Shown piece after piece: positions 1-8,871 of a stretch of 64,000 nucleotides of DNA. The notes beneath the pieces are model-generated. The model saw nothing but the letters and a program-made list of their open reading frames with translations. It did no database searches and had not been told where the DNA came from. Position 1 is the stretch's first letter, and each line of letters starts with the position of its first letter. This DNA comes from Anoxynatronum sibiricum (lineage in GTDB: Bacteria; Bacillota; Clostridia; Peptostreptococcales; Tindalliaceae), in assembly GCF_039414295.1 (NCBI RefSeq), contig NZ_JBCITM010000015.1, positions 25,705 through 89,704 of the forward strand, given 5' to 3'. Both the position numbers and the translations under genes were made by a program.

Positions 1-972
1 AAAGCCGGGGATGTCTTCTTTTCGATCACGCAGGGGCGGTATGTGCAGGGGGATGACGTTGAGCCGGTAATACAGGTCTTCCCGAAAGGTGCCTTCTTCT
101 GTCATTTTTTTCAACTGGCGGTTGGTAGCCGCAATGACCCGGGCGTCCACAGATACTGTCTCTGATCCGCCTACCCGTTCAATTTCTTTATCCTGCACCA
201 CCCTGAGCAGTTTTACCTGCATAGATAAACTCAGCTCGCCTATTTCATCAAGCAGTATCGTGCCACCCCGGGCACGTTCAAACTTGCCAATTTTTCGGCT
301 GACGGCCCCGGTAAACGCCCCTTTTTCGTGGCCAAAAAGCTCGCTCTCGATCAAGGTTTCTGGAATGGCTCCGCAGTTTACTTTGATGAAAGGTTTGTCT
401 CGCCGGGGGCTGTTGTGGTGAACTAAGTGGGCAATGATTTCTTTACCTGTGCCACTTTCTCCCTGAATCAATATGGTGGCAGGGGTGGCGGCCACCCGCT
501 CCACCATGGCCATCAGCTCTTTCATGGGTTGACTGTTGCCAATCACCACGTTGCCGGTTTCAAAGGCGGTGGCTTCTTTCAGGTAGGTGACCTGTTCCTC
601 CAACTCACTGACATGTAGAGCCTTACGGATTTGAACTTTCAGCTCCTCCACGTCAAAGGGTTTTGACAGGTAGTCCATGGCCCCCCGTTTCATGGCTTCA
701 ATAGCGGTTTCCATGGTGCCGTGGGCGGTGAGCATAAGAACAGAGGTGGTGGTGGTGGTGCTTTCCTTGATTTTTTTCAGCGCCTCCATTCCATCCATCA
801 CCGGCATCTTCAGGTCCAGCAGCATCACATCCGGGCGGTGGCGCTCAAAAGCTTCAATGCCTTCCCGACCGTTGGAAGCCTCGTAAATCACATAGCCTTC
901 CTTCTCCAGGGCCCGGCTGATGGCCCAGCGCATGTTCTTTTCATCGTCCACGATGAGTATTTTAGGTTTCAT
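1..972 (-). CDS. Sigma-54-dependent response regulator, NtrC family (3' end cut by window)
   Basis: Cytoplasmic transcription activator that, when phosphorylated, drives sigma-54 promoters by ATP hydrolysis. The translation starts MKPKILIVDDEKNMRWAI, a receiver domain with the acidic pair and phosphoacceptor Asp in DVMLLDLKMP, TAHGT and the K in YLSKPFD. The AAA+ domain follows, with Walker A GESGTGKE, the sigma-54 contact loop GAFTGA and Walker B GGTILLDEIGEL. The DNA-binding C-terminus lies beyond base 1. Its ATG overlaps the end of the upstream kinase gene by 11 bp, so the two are translationally coupled and very likely form a pair. Family assignment is firm; the target genes are unknown. 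Confidence 0.95.
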   Translation of the reverse strand, partial: MKPKILIVDDEKNMRWAISRALEKEGYVIYEASNGREGIEAFERHRPDVMLLDLKMPVMDGMEALKKIKESTTTTTSVLMLTAHGTMETAIEAMKRGAMDYLSKPFDVEELKVQIRKALHVSELEEQVTYLKEATAFETGNVVIGNSQPMKELMAMVERVAATPATILIQGESGTGKEIIAHLVHHNSPRRDKPFIKVNCGAIPETLIESELFGHEKGAFTGAVSRKIGKFERARGGTILLDEIGELSLSMQVKLLRVVQDKEIERVGGSETVSVDARVIAATNRQLKKMTEEGTFREDLYYRLNVIPLHIPPLRDRKEDIPGF

Positions 973-2068
973 GTGGTGCCTCCTCAATATGGTTCTGCGC
1001 CAGGGGCAGGTGAAGCTTAAAGGTGGTGCCTTTGCCCGGTTCACTGGTTACATCGATGGTTCCCCGGTGTTCTTCAATGATCCGGTGGGTGACTGAGAGT
1101 CCTAACCCGGTGCCACCCTCTTTGGTGGTGAAGAAGGGGTCGAAAATGTGGGGTAAGCTCTCTTTGTCAATACCCTGACCCTGGTCGGTAATGGTGATGA
1201 GGGCCATGCTGTCAGTTCCCTTTTCCAATGAAAGGGCCAGGGTACCGCCCTGCTCCATGGACTGAATGCCGTTGAGCATCAGGTTCATTACCGCCTGTTT
1301 AAGCCTGTCGGCATCGGCCTGTAAGGGTGGCACCGACTGCAGCCGGCTATCTATTTCCACCTGATGCTGCTTGGCCAAAGACCGCAGGACGGTGAGCAAC
1401 TCATGAAGCACCTGTTCTCCATTGGTGGGCTTTAAATGAAGGGGCTCTGGCCGGGCAAAGTCCAACATGCCTTTGATCACTTTATTGGCCCGGTCTGTTT
1501 CGCTTTCGATGATGTGCAGACCTTCTGTCAGAGAATCTTCCCCGGCTTCCAGGGCCTCCTGGTGAAGGGTTTGGCTGATGGTTTTTATGATGCCCAGAGG
1601 GTTTCTGATTTCATGGGCTATGCCGGAGGCCAGCTGACCCAGCGAGGCCAACCGTTCGTTCTGCCGCAGTTTACGTTCCAGCAAATCCATTTTCATCAAT
1701 TGTGACAGTTGGCGTTGCAACTGCAATTCGCGGCGATAAGATTCCTCTGCCAGATATCCTGTGATGACACCCACCACCATAAACATGCCCGCTTCCAATA
1801 GTTGGTTGATAACCGTTATGTCCAGCCGGCCAAAATACAGAAGCAGGTGAGGGGCATAGAGGAGCATCACCAGCGCAGACGCCATAAAACCACCCCGCAG
1901 CTTAAAATGGAAAGCCGCCAGGATGATGGGGATATAATATAGTCGCCGATAGAAGTCGTGTATGGCCCAGGGACTTTTCGTGGTGCCGTAGTGAAGCCCG
2001 GTGACTCCTAAAATCAGCACCAGCACCAGGGTCAAATTCCCTTTTCCTTTATTCGTCATGATAAACAC
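962..2068 (-). CDS. Membrane sensor histidine kinase (NtrB/AtoS-like), partner of the sigma-54 regulator
   Basis: 368 residues. The first ~115 residues are several hydrophobic segments with almost no extracytoplasmic domain, so it probably senses within the membrane or through a partner. A short coiled linker leads to the HisKA box (GIAHEIRNPLG, phospho-His near residue 152), then the ATPase with N box (LMLNGIQSM), G1 (DQGQGIDKESL), F box (FDPFFTTK) and G2 (GGTGLGLSV). The core is complete and should be active. It overlaps the regulator gene downstream. The start could also be the in-frame ATG nine bases in; the ribosome site is weak. Confidence 0.93.
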   Translation of the reverse strand: MFIMTNKGKGNLTLVLVLILGVTGLHYGTTKSPWAIHDFYRRLYYIPIILAAFHFKLRGGFMASALVMLLYAPHLLLYFGRLDITVINQLLEAGMFMVVGVITGYLAEESYRRELQLQRQLSQLMKMDLLERKLRQNERLASLGQLASGIAHEIRNPLGIIKTISQTLHQEALEAGEDSLTEGLHIIESETDRANKVIKGMLDFARPEPLHLKPTNGEQVLHELLTVLRSLAKQHQVEIDSRLQSVPPLQADADRLKQAVMNLMLNGIQSMEQGGTLALSLEKGTDSMALITITDQGQGIDKESLPHIFDPFFTTKEGGTGLGLSVTHRIIEEHRGTIDVTSEPGKGTTFKLHLPLAQNHIEEAPHET

Positions 2069-2624
2069 TCATTTCTTGAAATAGGTTTCTTATTTAGATT
2101 TTTTTATTGATGACAGGTTGGAAGCAACACTGAAGGATAAAAGGTGTTTGTCCATCCGGTCGTATGTGGTAAAAGATACCCTTTTTACTTCTATTGTAGC
2201 ATATCCTACAGAGCAGCACCGCCAGCAACGGCATTTCGAGCATAAAGTATCGGGAACAGCGAATAAGGAACGCGCTAAGTCATGCTAAAACTTTTTTCTC
2301 AGCTTCTTTTGAACAGGCTATTTCTTAAGCCGGAGCGGCACCGCCAGCAACAGACTTAACAGGTTTAGGAGGTTGTTTTTGTCCATCATTGAAGACTGTC
2401 GTGCAATTTGGTTAGGCTGCCACAAAATCTGGCACGAATATTGCTGATCTATATACTGGTCATCAAAAGCACTGACAAAAACGGAGAGGAGTTCTTGCAT
2501 GAAAATATTATTTACCGTTGGTGGTGATGACTGTGATTCTGATGGTGGGTAATTGGCTGAAGCATGCAACAATAACACACCAGCAAACTGTAAAGATTGA
2601 TTAAAAAGATAGGAGTGAATAGCC
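2069..2624. other. Intergenic region, 556 bp, no convincing gene
   Basis: Lies between the divergent kinase gene and the small His-rich protein gene, so it must hold promoters for both. It contains a 17-bp near-perfect direct repeat (GCRGCACCGCCAGCAAC) at about 2214 and 2336. A TACAAT hexamer on the minus strand near 2193-2198 could be a -10 for the kinase, but no good -35 stands upstream of it. Open frames here lack ribosome sites and look like chance. Confidence 0.5.
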
Positions 2625-2900
2625 TTGAACCATTGTAATCGGAACGGCCACAACGAACAACATGAAAAAAAGGGGCATAAGCACGGATTAATGATGCTCT
2701 TGTGCCTGGTGCCAATGATTGCCCTGATAGCTTTGCCCCGTATGGGCATTGATCTTGGATTTTTGGGAAGATTGGTTCCTTTTGCTGTTTTTCTCATCTG
2801 CCCGCTGATGCATATCGGCATGATGCTGATGATGCGAGACCACGGGAAAAAAGAAGATCACCTGCACACCGGAAGAGATCAGCATCAACTTCAAGATTAA
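2625..2900 (+). CDS. Small His-rich two-helix membrane protein (DUF2933-like)
   Basis: 91 residues starting at TTG, chosen because AGGAG stands at 2611-2615, nine bases upstream. The N-terminus is rich in His, Asn and Cys (HCNRNGHNEQHEKKGHKHG), then two hydrophobic segments (about residues 22-40 and 46-68) and a His-rich tail (DHGKKEDHLH). Short two-helix proteins of this look, often in DUF2933, are commonly found with heavy-metal resistance genes; no such gene is adjacent here. Metal binding at both ends is inferred from composition only. Apparently monocistronic. Confidence 0.6.
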   Translation: MNHCNRNGHNEQHEKKGHKHGLMMLLCLVPMIALIALPRMGIDLGFLGRLVPFAVFLICPLMHIGMMLMMRDHGKKEDHLHTGRDQHQLQD

Positions 2901-3478
2901 TATCATCCGTCATCTAAAGGCAGTCTTCTATGAAGAAAGTAGTTTTCTGCCTCACTTTTTTTGGTATCTACAGGCTGATGATACAGGCGTAGGAGAAAAC
3001 ATAACGGATACAACGATTAAAGAGAAAACCACTTGATCCACGCCAAGATATCTATGGCAACCCTGATTCATAGTAGCTCAACAGACTCTCTCGATTAGTA
3101 CCGGTGAAGACGTCTTTCACAATGGTGACATTTTACCAGAATATATTTAACATGACATTATCACAGAATAACCACAATAGCCCGAATACCTCCTTGACAA
3201 AGAGCTGTTTTCGGCTTACACTGTGGAAAATAAACCCTTCGCACCTGCATTTGCCACCGGGTAAAAGCAAGAGTGCCAAAAGTACTTCGATAGGTCTCAG
3301 AAGAAGTGCTTCTGGCACTCTTTTTTGTTTCTTCTGGATTCCATTTGTGTGCACGAAGTTTGATATCTAACTTGTTACGAAGGTGTTGAGTCTTCATTAT
3401 CTGATATGACCGTTGAACTGCTGGTAACCCTACTGGTTGTTGTTCAAATAGCCCACTCTATGAAGGAGGTAAACGACA
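2901..3478. other. Intergenic region, 578 bp, with one strong terminator
   Basis: The only clear element is the hairpin at 3269-3330. The rest should hold the promoter of the radical SAM gene. A structured leader or riboswitch was considered, but no known aptamer consensus was recognised. Short open frames on both strands overlap the hairpin and have no ribosome site. Confidence 0.4.
3269..3330 (+). terminator. Strong intrinsic terminator upstream of the radical SAM gene
   Basis: A 20-bp stem pairs 3269-3288 with 3303-3322 with two non-Watson-Crick positions, a 14-base loop and a T6 tract. It sits about 150 bp before the radical SAM start. It may end the transcript of the small His-rich protein or act as a leader attenuator for the gene that follows; the sequence does not decide. 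Confidence 0.75.
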
Positions 3479-4228
3479 ATGAGCTTTTTTAGCTACAAGA
3501 AGCCCTACCTGGAAGACGGAAAGAAAGTATTGGAGGTGAATATTCTTCCTGAAAAGCATTGTAATTTCGACTGCATCTTCTGTCCATTAGGCCGATCTGA
3601 ACAGAAAGGTGAAGCACCGGCACGTGTTGACGGCTATGAAGAAGCACTTTCGGATCTGGAGAACCGCTTAAGCAGCACTGGAGCAGATCTGGTTTTTATC
3701 AACTCCAGCGGGGAGGCCCTTCTCCATGAAAAAATAGACCACCTCATCGACTTCATTCAATCAAAAGGTACCTCCGTCAGGCTGCTAACGAATGGATACC
3801 TGCTGGGCAAAAGAATCCATCAGCAAACAGCCAACAAGTGCCAGGAGGTGCTGGGTGAGATGAAAGTTGTTACCAATGAAACCTTTCACAAAGTGCAACG
3901 GCCACCACAGGACTACTCTCTTGATACCTACATTGCCAACATGGCTGCTTTTAACAGGCAATTTTCGGGAACTTTTATGCTGGAAATCACTCTGCTGAAA
4001 GGTTATAACGATGATGACGCTTCGGTGGATAAGCTGAAAGAAGTGATTCAGGTAATCAGACCCCATAAGCTTCTCATTCAGCGGATGGATGAACCGCCAT
4101 TCGTTAAAAAACTGGGCATCAGCGACCAGCGATACCAGGAAATATGCCTGATCCTGGAGGAGGCGATGGCCTGTAAGGAATCATTGCCCAAAGATGTAGA
4201 TCAAACGAAAAGTGGCACTGCCATTTAG
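3479..4228 (+). CDS. Radical SAM protein, COG0731-like
   Basis: 249 residues. The 4Fe-4S/SAM motif CNFDCIFC (CxxxCxxC) is near residues 33-40, followed by the GGE-like strand (NSSGEALLH) and the typical NGYLL strand. The overall pattern (HCNFDCIFCPLG, LLTNGYLL) matches radical SAM proteins of the COG0731 type, often annotated as Fe-S oxidoreductases related to wyosine-synthesis enzymes. No auxiliary cluster domain is seen. A perfect GAAGGAGG stands just upstream of the ATG. It is followed by its own terminator, so it is monocistronic. Substrate unknown. Confidence 0.85.
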   Translation: MSFFSYKKPYLEDGKKVLEVNILPEKHCNFDCIFCPLGRSEQKGEAPARVDGYEEALSDLENRLSSTGADLVFINSSGEALLHEKIDHLIDFIQSKGTSVRLLTNGYLLGKRIHQQTANKCQEVLGEMKVVTNETFHKVQRPPQDYSLDTYIANMAAFNRQFSGTFMLEITLLKGYNDDDASVDKLKEVIQVIRPHKLLIQRMDEPPFVKKLGISDQRYQEICLILEEAMACKESLPKDVDQTKSGTAI

Positions 4229-4271
4229 CCTATATAAAAATCAAAAGGGAAATCAAAAGGGAAATCGAAAT

Positions 4272-4314
4272 GACTGACTGGCTGATGAGAGTAATGCCGG
4301 TCAGTCTTTCTTTT
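4272..4314 (+). terminator. Intrinsic terminator after the radical SAM gene
   Basis: An 11-bp stem pairs GACTGACTGGC (4272-4282) with GCCGGTCAGTC (4296-4306), one G-U pair, followed by TTTCTTTT. It shows that transcription of the radical SAM gene ends here and that the ATG at 4270 is not the start of the next gene. Confidence 0.8.
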
Positions 4315-4350
4315 GTTACTCCTGCAGTAAAAGGCTTGTCCGTTTTGCCC

Positions 4351-4401
4351 TTGACGAAATGCAATATATATATTACAATCAAGATGGAACATATATATTG
4401 C
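4351..4401 (+). promoter_or_regulatory. Promoter with overlapping palindromic operator for the XRE gene
   Basis: TTGACG (4351-4356), 17 bp, TACAAT (4374-4379) is a good vegetative promoter. An inverted repeat, GCAATATATA (4361-4370) and TATATATTGC (4392-4401), brackets the -10 box. The likely ligand is the XRE protein encoded directly downstream, giving negative autoregulation. The repeat and promoter are seen; binding is inferred. Confidence 0.7.
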
Positions 4402-4446
4402 ACTCATGGTGCAGAATTGAGATGGTGCAGAATCGAGGTGTTTTGG

Positions 4447-4650
4447 ATGATTAAGAATAGTGTTCGACAAAGCCGCATTGAAAAGCAGCTCACTCAGGAG
4501 GAACTGGCTGAACGCACCGGTGTCACCAGGCAAACCATCGGGTTAATTGAAAAAGAAAAGTACAATCCCACCATTGCCTTGGGACTAAAGTTATGCAAAG
4601 TGCTCAACAAATCACTTGATCAGTTATTCTGGATAGAAGAGAACCAATAA
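4447..4650 (+). CDS. XRE-family HTH transcriptional regulator
   Basis: 67 residues, almost entirely one Cro/CI helix-turn-helix domain (LTQEELAERTGVTRQTIGLI, then YNPTIALGLKLCKVL and FW). The ATG at 4447 was chosen because it begins exactly at the domain, has AGGTG upstream and lies downstream of a promoter; the longer frame from 4270 runs through a terminator hairpin. Such single-domain regulators usually repress their own operon with a co-encoded membrane protein, which is what follows 10 bp downstream. Confidence 0.9.
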   Translation: MIKNSVRQSRIEKQLTQEELAERTGVTRQTIGLIEKEKYNPTIALGLKLCKVLNKSLDQLFWIEENQ

Positions 4651-4660
4651 GGAGGGTCAC

Positions 4661-5095
4661 ATGATGAATGATGAGAGAGTTATGGCCGATGTGAAAGTGG
4701 CAAAAAGCGTGAGTTATATCATTTTTTGGTTTGGCATCTTTGGGGTACTGCTGTATCGATGGTTTGTTCTCCATCAAACCCTGATGGATACCCTCGACTT
4801 CTTTTTAGTCTGGTTAATGGCATCGCTGGTGCAGTTTTTTATCCTGGCAGCCAAAGGAATTCCCCTCACCTACCCCCTGGCTCTGAAAGGAAAAGGACAG
4901 CAGTCTTATGTCTTTTTTGTGCCGTTACTCACAGGTGTTTTAACCTCTTTACTGGTGTTTATCAGGGTAGGAATGGACACGCGGCGCATGTTGGGCGGTT
5001 TCGCAGGGAGCTTTCTTGCCACTCTATTGTTGTTTATTGTCTACCGTCTGATTGTTCAAGTGTGGGAAAAGAAATATATGGAAGAAAACGACTAA
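4661..5095 (+). CDS. Four-helix membrane protein paired with the XRE regulator (DUF6773-like)
   Basis: 144 residues with about four transmembrane segments (roughly residues 18-35, 44-62, 82-100 and 112-132) and short charged ends. The layout, size and linkage to a small XRE gene resemble the DUF6773/DUF3796 group. An AAGGAGG site precedes two adjacent ATGs. The role is unknown; control of membrane partner abundance by the XRE protein is the simplest reading. Confidence 0.65.
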   Translation: MMNDERVMADVKVAKSVSYIIFWFGIFGVLLYRWFVLHQTLMDTLDFFLVWLMASLVQFFILAAKGIPLTYPLALKGKGQQSYVFFVPLLTGVLTSLLVFIRVGMDTRRMLGGFAGSFLATLLLFIVYRLIVQVWEKKYMEEND

Positions 5096-5151
5096 GAAGA
5101 ATACTGGCAGTCAGCATGCAAAAGGTTCATCCTTGACTCAAATAACCGGGC

Positions 5152-7542
5152 TTATCTGTCCTTTTCCTGACTAGACTGCTCCAGTAGTGGTGTCATCTGT
5201 TCTGCTGAAAGGGGACGGCTGAAAAGGTAGCCCTGACCCATTTGACAGACTCCCTTCTGCAAAAGATCCCGCTGTTCTTTGGTTTCAATGCCTTCAGCGA
5301 TCATCTTCAGGTTCAGGGAATGGCCCATGGCAATAATGGTGGATGCAATGGCCTGGGCTTGCTGGCTTTCTGTCATGGAACTGATGAAGGATCGGTCAAT
5401 TTTAAGGGTATCCACTGGCAGCCGCACCATATAGCTGAGGGAGGAATACCCGGTACCAAAATCATCCATGGAAATCCTGACCCCCATCTGACGAAGCACA
5501 TTAAGCCGACGAATGCTTCCTTCAACTTCCTGAATCACCGTACGCTCTGTCATCTCCAGCTCCAACCGGCGGGGATCCATCCCTGTTTGCCGCAGGGTTT
5601 TTTCCACCATTGCCACAAAATTGGGAGACTCAAACTGACTGGCAGCAATGTTCACCGCCATAAACCACTGCACTGAATGCTTCCGCTGCCATGCCACCTG
5701 CTGGCGGCATGCTTCCTTCAACACCCACTGGCCGATGCCATGAATGAGTCCGGATCGTTCTGCCAAGGGAATGAACACATCGGGAGGTATGTTTCCCCTT
5801 TCAGGATGCTGCCACCTTAGCAGCGCCTCGACGCCCTGCACTTTCTGTGAGCGAAGATCGACAATGGGTTGGTACACCAGCTTCAACTGGTTTTGAGACA
5901 GTGCCTGGGAGAGTAAGTGTTCCAGTTCAGTGGCTTCCAGCACTTCTCGGCCCACTTCCGCCGAAAAGGCTTTAACCTGCCCCCGCCCCTGGGTTTTGGC
6001 AAGGGTTTTGGCAAGCCCGGCTTTCTGAAGCAGTTCTTCCACCGTGTTCCCGTGTTCCGGGGAGCGAGCCATCCCTGCACTAAAGGTAAGATTCAGCACC
6101 CCTGCCTGCGTGTCATAGGGCTCCATCAAATACCGCAGCCACTTTTCCACCCGTTTCAGCTCTTCATTCCACTCATCGCTGTTTGTTCTCAGTACCAACA
6201 CTTCATCACTGTGTCCCCTAAAAACCTTGCTGTCTTGATCTGCCATTTGCTGCAGACGCTGGGCCGCCATATGCAGCAGGTGATTTCCCTGGTCATAGCC
6301 ATAGGTTTCGTTGATACGGCTGAATCCATCGGCTGCAATCAGGGTAAGAGTGATGGGCTTCACTAAGAGGCCCCCCTTTTGTTGCCCGGTGATATGTTGA
6401 TGAAAAACTTCTGCAAGTACCCTGGCATTGGGCAACTGGGTCACCGGGTCATAATAGGTCAGTTCATTGATGTGGTTCATCATGGTGTTAAAGCTGCGGC
6501 TGGCCCGGCCAATTTCATCCCGACTTTTGATGGTGGCTCTCACGCCCAAATCACCCTTGGCCGCTTTGGTGAACAGTTTCTCCATCTGTATCACCGGCGC
6601 GGTGAAATAGTTTCCAATGAACAGGGCCATGACACTCCCCAAAAACAGCATCCCCATCACTGCCAGAGTCATTTTTCTCCGCAGAGACACCACACTGGCC
6701 ATCATTTCCGACTCCAACGCTGCCACCGAAAGTACCCAGGAAGTGTTACCGATGGGTGTAAAGCTGGCATATACCATCCGTTCATTGAAAAAATAAGCGC
6801 CGTCGGACACCCCTTTTTCAATGACATCCTGAAACAGTTGGGCCAGCGGGAGAATCGTTTCATTTTCTTTTGCATCTTCAATGGGATTGTATTGGGAAAG
6901 AACAAGCTCTCTGCGCTGGTGGGCAATGCAGGTGCCGTGACTGTCCAAAATATAAGCGTACCCATTTTCCCCGTGTCCCATGTCTTCAATGAGCCGGGTC
7001 AGCATATCCCACTCTCCGACAGCCACCAACACCCCCGTCACTTCTCCTTCATAGGTCAGGGGAACCGAATAAACCATCACCATCTCCCCCTGATCCTGAG
7101 GATCAAAGCTGGGATTGGGTGGCACTGCCCAGGGATGGCCCTTCATTGATTGTTGAAAGAAAATCTGCTCACCAATGTCCAAGCTGTACACATGCTCTTT
7201 CCCGTCTGTGAAATGGACGACCCCCTGGGGATTGGCAAACCCAATTCGCAGAAAAGGACTCCTGCCTTTTTCTTCATGGAGAAGCTGGGTTTTGACTGAT
7301 AGATCCACTTCCGGCCGGTGGAGCCGGGCAATTTTGCCTAATCCCAGAAGGTAGGCATACTGAGTTTCCAGCCGCGCGCTCACCAGCTCTGCCCCTTCGG
7401 CCGACAAGTCGCGAATAGACTGGGTCACATTGTTAAAAGCTGTATCTGTTGCGGCATCAAGGGCTATCCATGACAGAAGCATGCTGATCAGGGTCATGGC
7501 CACCAGCACCACCACAATCATTTTTGTTCTAATGGAGTGCAT
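5152..7542 (-). CDS. Cache-HAMP-GGDEF-EAL c-di-GMP phosphodiesterase (degenerate GGDEF)
   Basis: 796 residues. TM helix at 8-30, a Cache-type extracytoplasmic sensor (about 35-280, with YSLDIGEQIFFQQS and VMVYSVPL strands), a second TM (290-312) and a HAMP linker (to 365). The GGDEF domain carries GHSDE near residue 444 in place of GGDEF, so cyclase activity is unlikely; it may bind GTP as a regulatory domain. The EAL domain keeps EALLRW (~571), the DDFGTGYSS loop (~697) and KIDRSFI, so phosphodiesterase activity is expected. Monocistronic, convergent with the XRE pair. Confidence 0.93.
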   Translation of the reverse strand: MHSIRTKMIVVVLVAMTLISMLLSWIALDAATDTAFNNVTQSIRDLSAEGAELVSARLETQYAYLLGLGKIARLHRPEVDLSVKTQLLHEEKGRSPFLRIGFANPQGVVHFTDGKEHVYSLDIGEQIFFQQSMKGHPWAVPPNPSFDPQDQGEMVMVYSVPLTYEGEVTGVLVAVGEWDMLTRLIEDMGHGENGYAYILDSHGTCIAHQRRELVLSQYNPIEDAKENETILPLAQLFQDVIEKGVSDGAYFFNERMVYASFTPIGNTSWVLSVAALESEMMASVVSLRRKMTLAVMGMLFLGSVMALFIGNYFTAPVIQMEKLFTKAAKGDLGVRATIKSRDEIGRASRSFNTMMNHINELTYYDPVTQLPNARVLAEVFHQHITGQQKGGLLVKPITLTLIAADGFSRINETYGYDQGNHLLHMAAQRLQQMADQDSKVFRGHSDEVLVLRTNSDEWNEELKRVEKWLRYLMEPYDTQAGVLNLTFSAGMARSPEHGNTVEELLQKAGLAKTLAKTQGRGQVKAFSAEVGREVLEATELEHLLSQALSQNQLKLVYQPIVDLRSQKVQGVEALLRWQHPERGNIPPDVFIPLAERSGLIHGIGQWVLKEACRQQVAWQRKHSVQWFMAVNIAASQFESPNFVAMVEKTLRQTGMDPRRLELEMTERTVIQEVEGSIRRLNVLRQMGVRISMDDFGTGYSSLSYMVRLPVDTLKIDRSFISSMTESQQAQAIASTIIAMGHSLNLKMIAEGIETKEQRDLLQKGVCQMGQGYLFSRPLSAEQMTPLLEQSSQEKDR

Positions 7543-8094
7543 TGCCCCACCGCCTTCCCTGTTTTCTTCATGCTTTTCAGCTGCTGTTGCTTATTCTTCT
7601 TTTTCTACTGCTGTTGCTCTTACTGCTGCTTGTGGGTGTTTCTGTTTCTTCTTCTTCTTCTTCTTCTTTTGTTACTGCTGTCAAAACTTTGTCAGAAGCT
7701 GAATTCTGTAGAGTATCATACCCTTTGACTCCGGGTGCTACGCTGCCTCTGTGAAAATCACCTGCTGTTCTTTTCTTTTGATGATGACCCTGTTTTCAAT
7801 GTCTTTCATTGAAAAATGTGAAACCGGGGAATCATCAATACTCATATGTGGACCATCGGAAAAGCAAGTGACATCCCTATCTGAAACACTCCTTTTTTGC
7901 CATCATTTATGATATAGTATTGTATGGAAAAATGCGTCTTCGTCTGCCTTAGCATCTGTGTATGCTTTTGTTCGTATTCATTGATTCATTGATTGATTCA
8001 TTGATTGATTCATTGATTGATGGGTCGGGTCCATGTCAGTATAGATCCATGCCCGCATGTATCCCTGTCAGTGTGTGTAAAGGAGGGACTCCCC
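7543..8094. other. Divergent intergenic region with low-complexity tracts
   Basis: Holds the promoters for the GGDEF/EAL gene (minus) and the two-component operon (plus). It contains a TTC/TGC-rich pyrimidine tract at about 7570-7690, including eight TTC units near 7645-7668, and a 12-bp tandem repeat just before the operon. The tract is open in several frames on the plus strand only because of its repeat composition; no gene is called. Confidence 0.5.
7978..8021. repeat. 12-bp tandem repeat (ATTGATTGATTC) before the regulator gene
   Basis: Between three and four copies of a 12-bp AT-rich unit stand some 75 bp upstream of the likely regulator start. Such a tract could vary in copy number by slippage and alter promoter spacing or leader length, but no promoter is clear enough to say. 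Confidence 0.75.
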
Positions 8095-8871
8095 ATTAAA
8101 GCCGCCATCGTCGACGACCTGGCCGCTGAGCGCCAGCAGCTCTGCAGCCTGTTGAAACAATATGAAGCAATGCCATTGGAAGAAGCATCCCTGAATGTCA
8201 CTGCCCGCGCCGCGTCTGCCAAGCAACCGCCCTTCATCCAAGTCAGTGAGTTTAACAGCGGCAGCGCACTGTTGCGGGAGTACACCCCTGGCATCTTTGA
8301 TGTGGTTTTTATGGATATTTTTATGAATGATGAAAATGGGGTGGACTGTGCCTTGCAGCTGCGTCAGATGGATCCCCATGTAAACCTGGTTTTTCTCACC
8401 ACCAGCGCTGAATTCGGCGTGAAAAGCTATGATGTGCGGGCGGCGGATTACATCGTCAAACCTGCCACAATGGAAAAACTCTCCCGGGCACTGGGGTACT
8501 GCCAGTTAGCACCAACGGCCAATGAACCCACCATCACGGTAACGGTCATGAACCAGCCCCTTGACATCGCCCTTCACCTCATTCTGTATGCCGATTACTC
8601 AAACCGCTCTGCCTGCATCCATTTAATGGATGACCTTGTGTTTGTAGCCGGCAAGTTTACGGCTCTTGCTGACCAGCTGACGGCTTATCCCCAGTTTATG
8701 AGCTGCTTTAAGGGCATTGTGGTGAACCTGAAAGCAGTGAAAGAGCTATGCACGGATTACCTGGTGCTGAAAAACGGCGAACGCCTGCCTGTCAGCCGAC
8801 GCCTGTACCGCCAGGTTCAACATCAACGGTTAAGTCTTTCCGCTGGTGCACTTCGGGAGGTGAGCTTATGA
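8095..8871 (+). CDS. LytR/AgrA-type response regulator with likely ATT start codon
   Basis: About 258 residues: a receiver (KAAIVDD acidic pocket, phospho-Asp in FDVVFMDIFM, K in YIVKPAT) and a LytTR-type DNA-binding domain (residues ~150-250, ending LPVSRRLYRQVQ). A perfect AAGGAGGG (8080-8087) lies seven bases before ATT at 8095, exactly where the receiver should begin. Upstream in-frame TTG/ATG codons at 8017/8020 have no ribosome site and would add 26 residues with no place in the fold. The stop overlaps the next gene's ATG (ATGA). Likely activated by the kinase two genes on. Confidence 0.85.
   Translation: MKAAIVDDLAAERQQLCSLLKQYEAMPLEEASLNVTARAASAKQPPFIQVSEFNSGSALLREYTPGIFDVVFMDIFMNDENGVDCALQLRQMDPHVNLVFLTTSAEFGVKSYDVRAADYIVKPATMEKLSRALGYCQLAPTANEPTITVTVMNQPLDIALHLILYADYSNRSACIHLMDDLVFVAGKFTALADQLTAYPQFMSCFKGIVVNLKAVKELCTDYLVLKNGERLPVSRRLYRQVQHQRLSLSAGALREVSL

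Noticed and set aside
2318..2821. Minus-strand frame of 167 codons opposite the His-rich peptide gene
   Set aside because: No ribosome site, composition without any family look, and antisense to a plausible small membrane protein with its own AGGAG and TTG start.
3001..3268. Riboswitch upstream of the radical SAM gene
   Set aside because: A terminator is present, but no aptamer consensus could be recognised by eye; an Rfam covariance search would decide.
4270..4446. N-terminal extension of the XRE regulator
   Set aside because: It runs through a terminator hairpin, a promoter and an operator; the domain starts at 4447.
7537..7754. Plus-strand Phe/Leu/Ser-rich small proteins in the TTC tract
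   Set aside because: Artefact of a pyrimidine-rich simple repeat; open in three frames at once, no ribosome sites.
8748..8867. Extension of the acidic surface protein into the regulator gene
   Set aside because: The start at 8868 gives a signal peptide and the typical ATGA overlap; the extension has neither.
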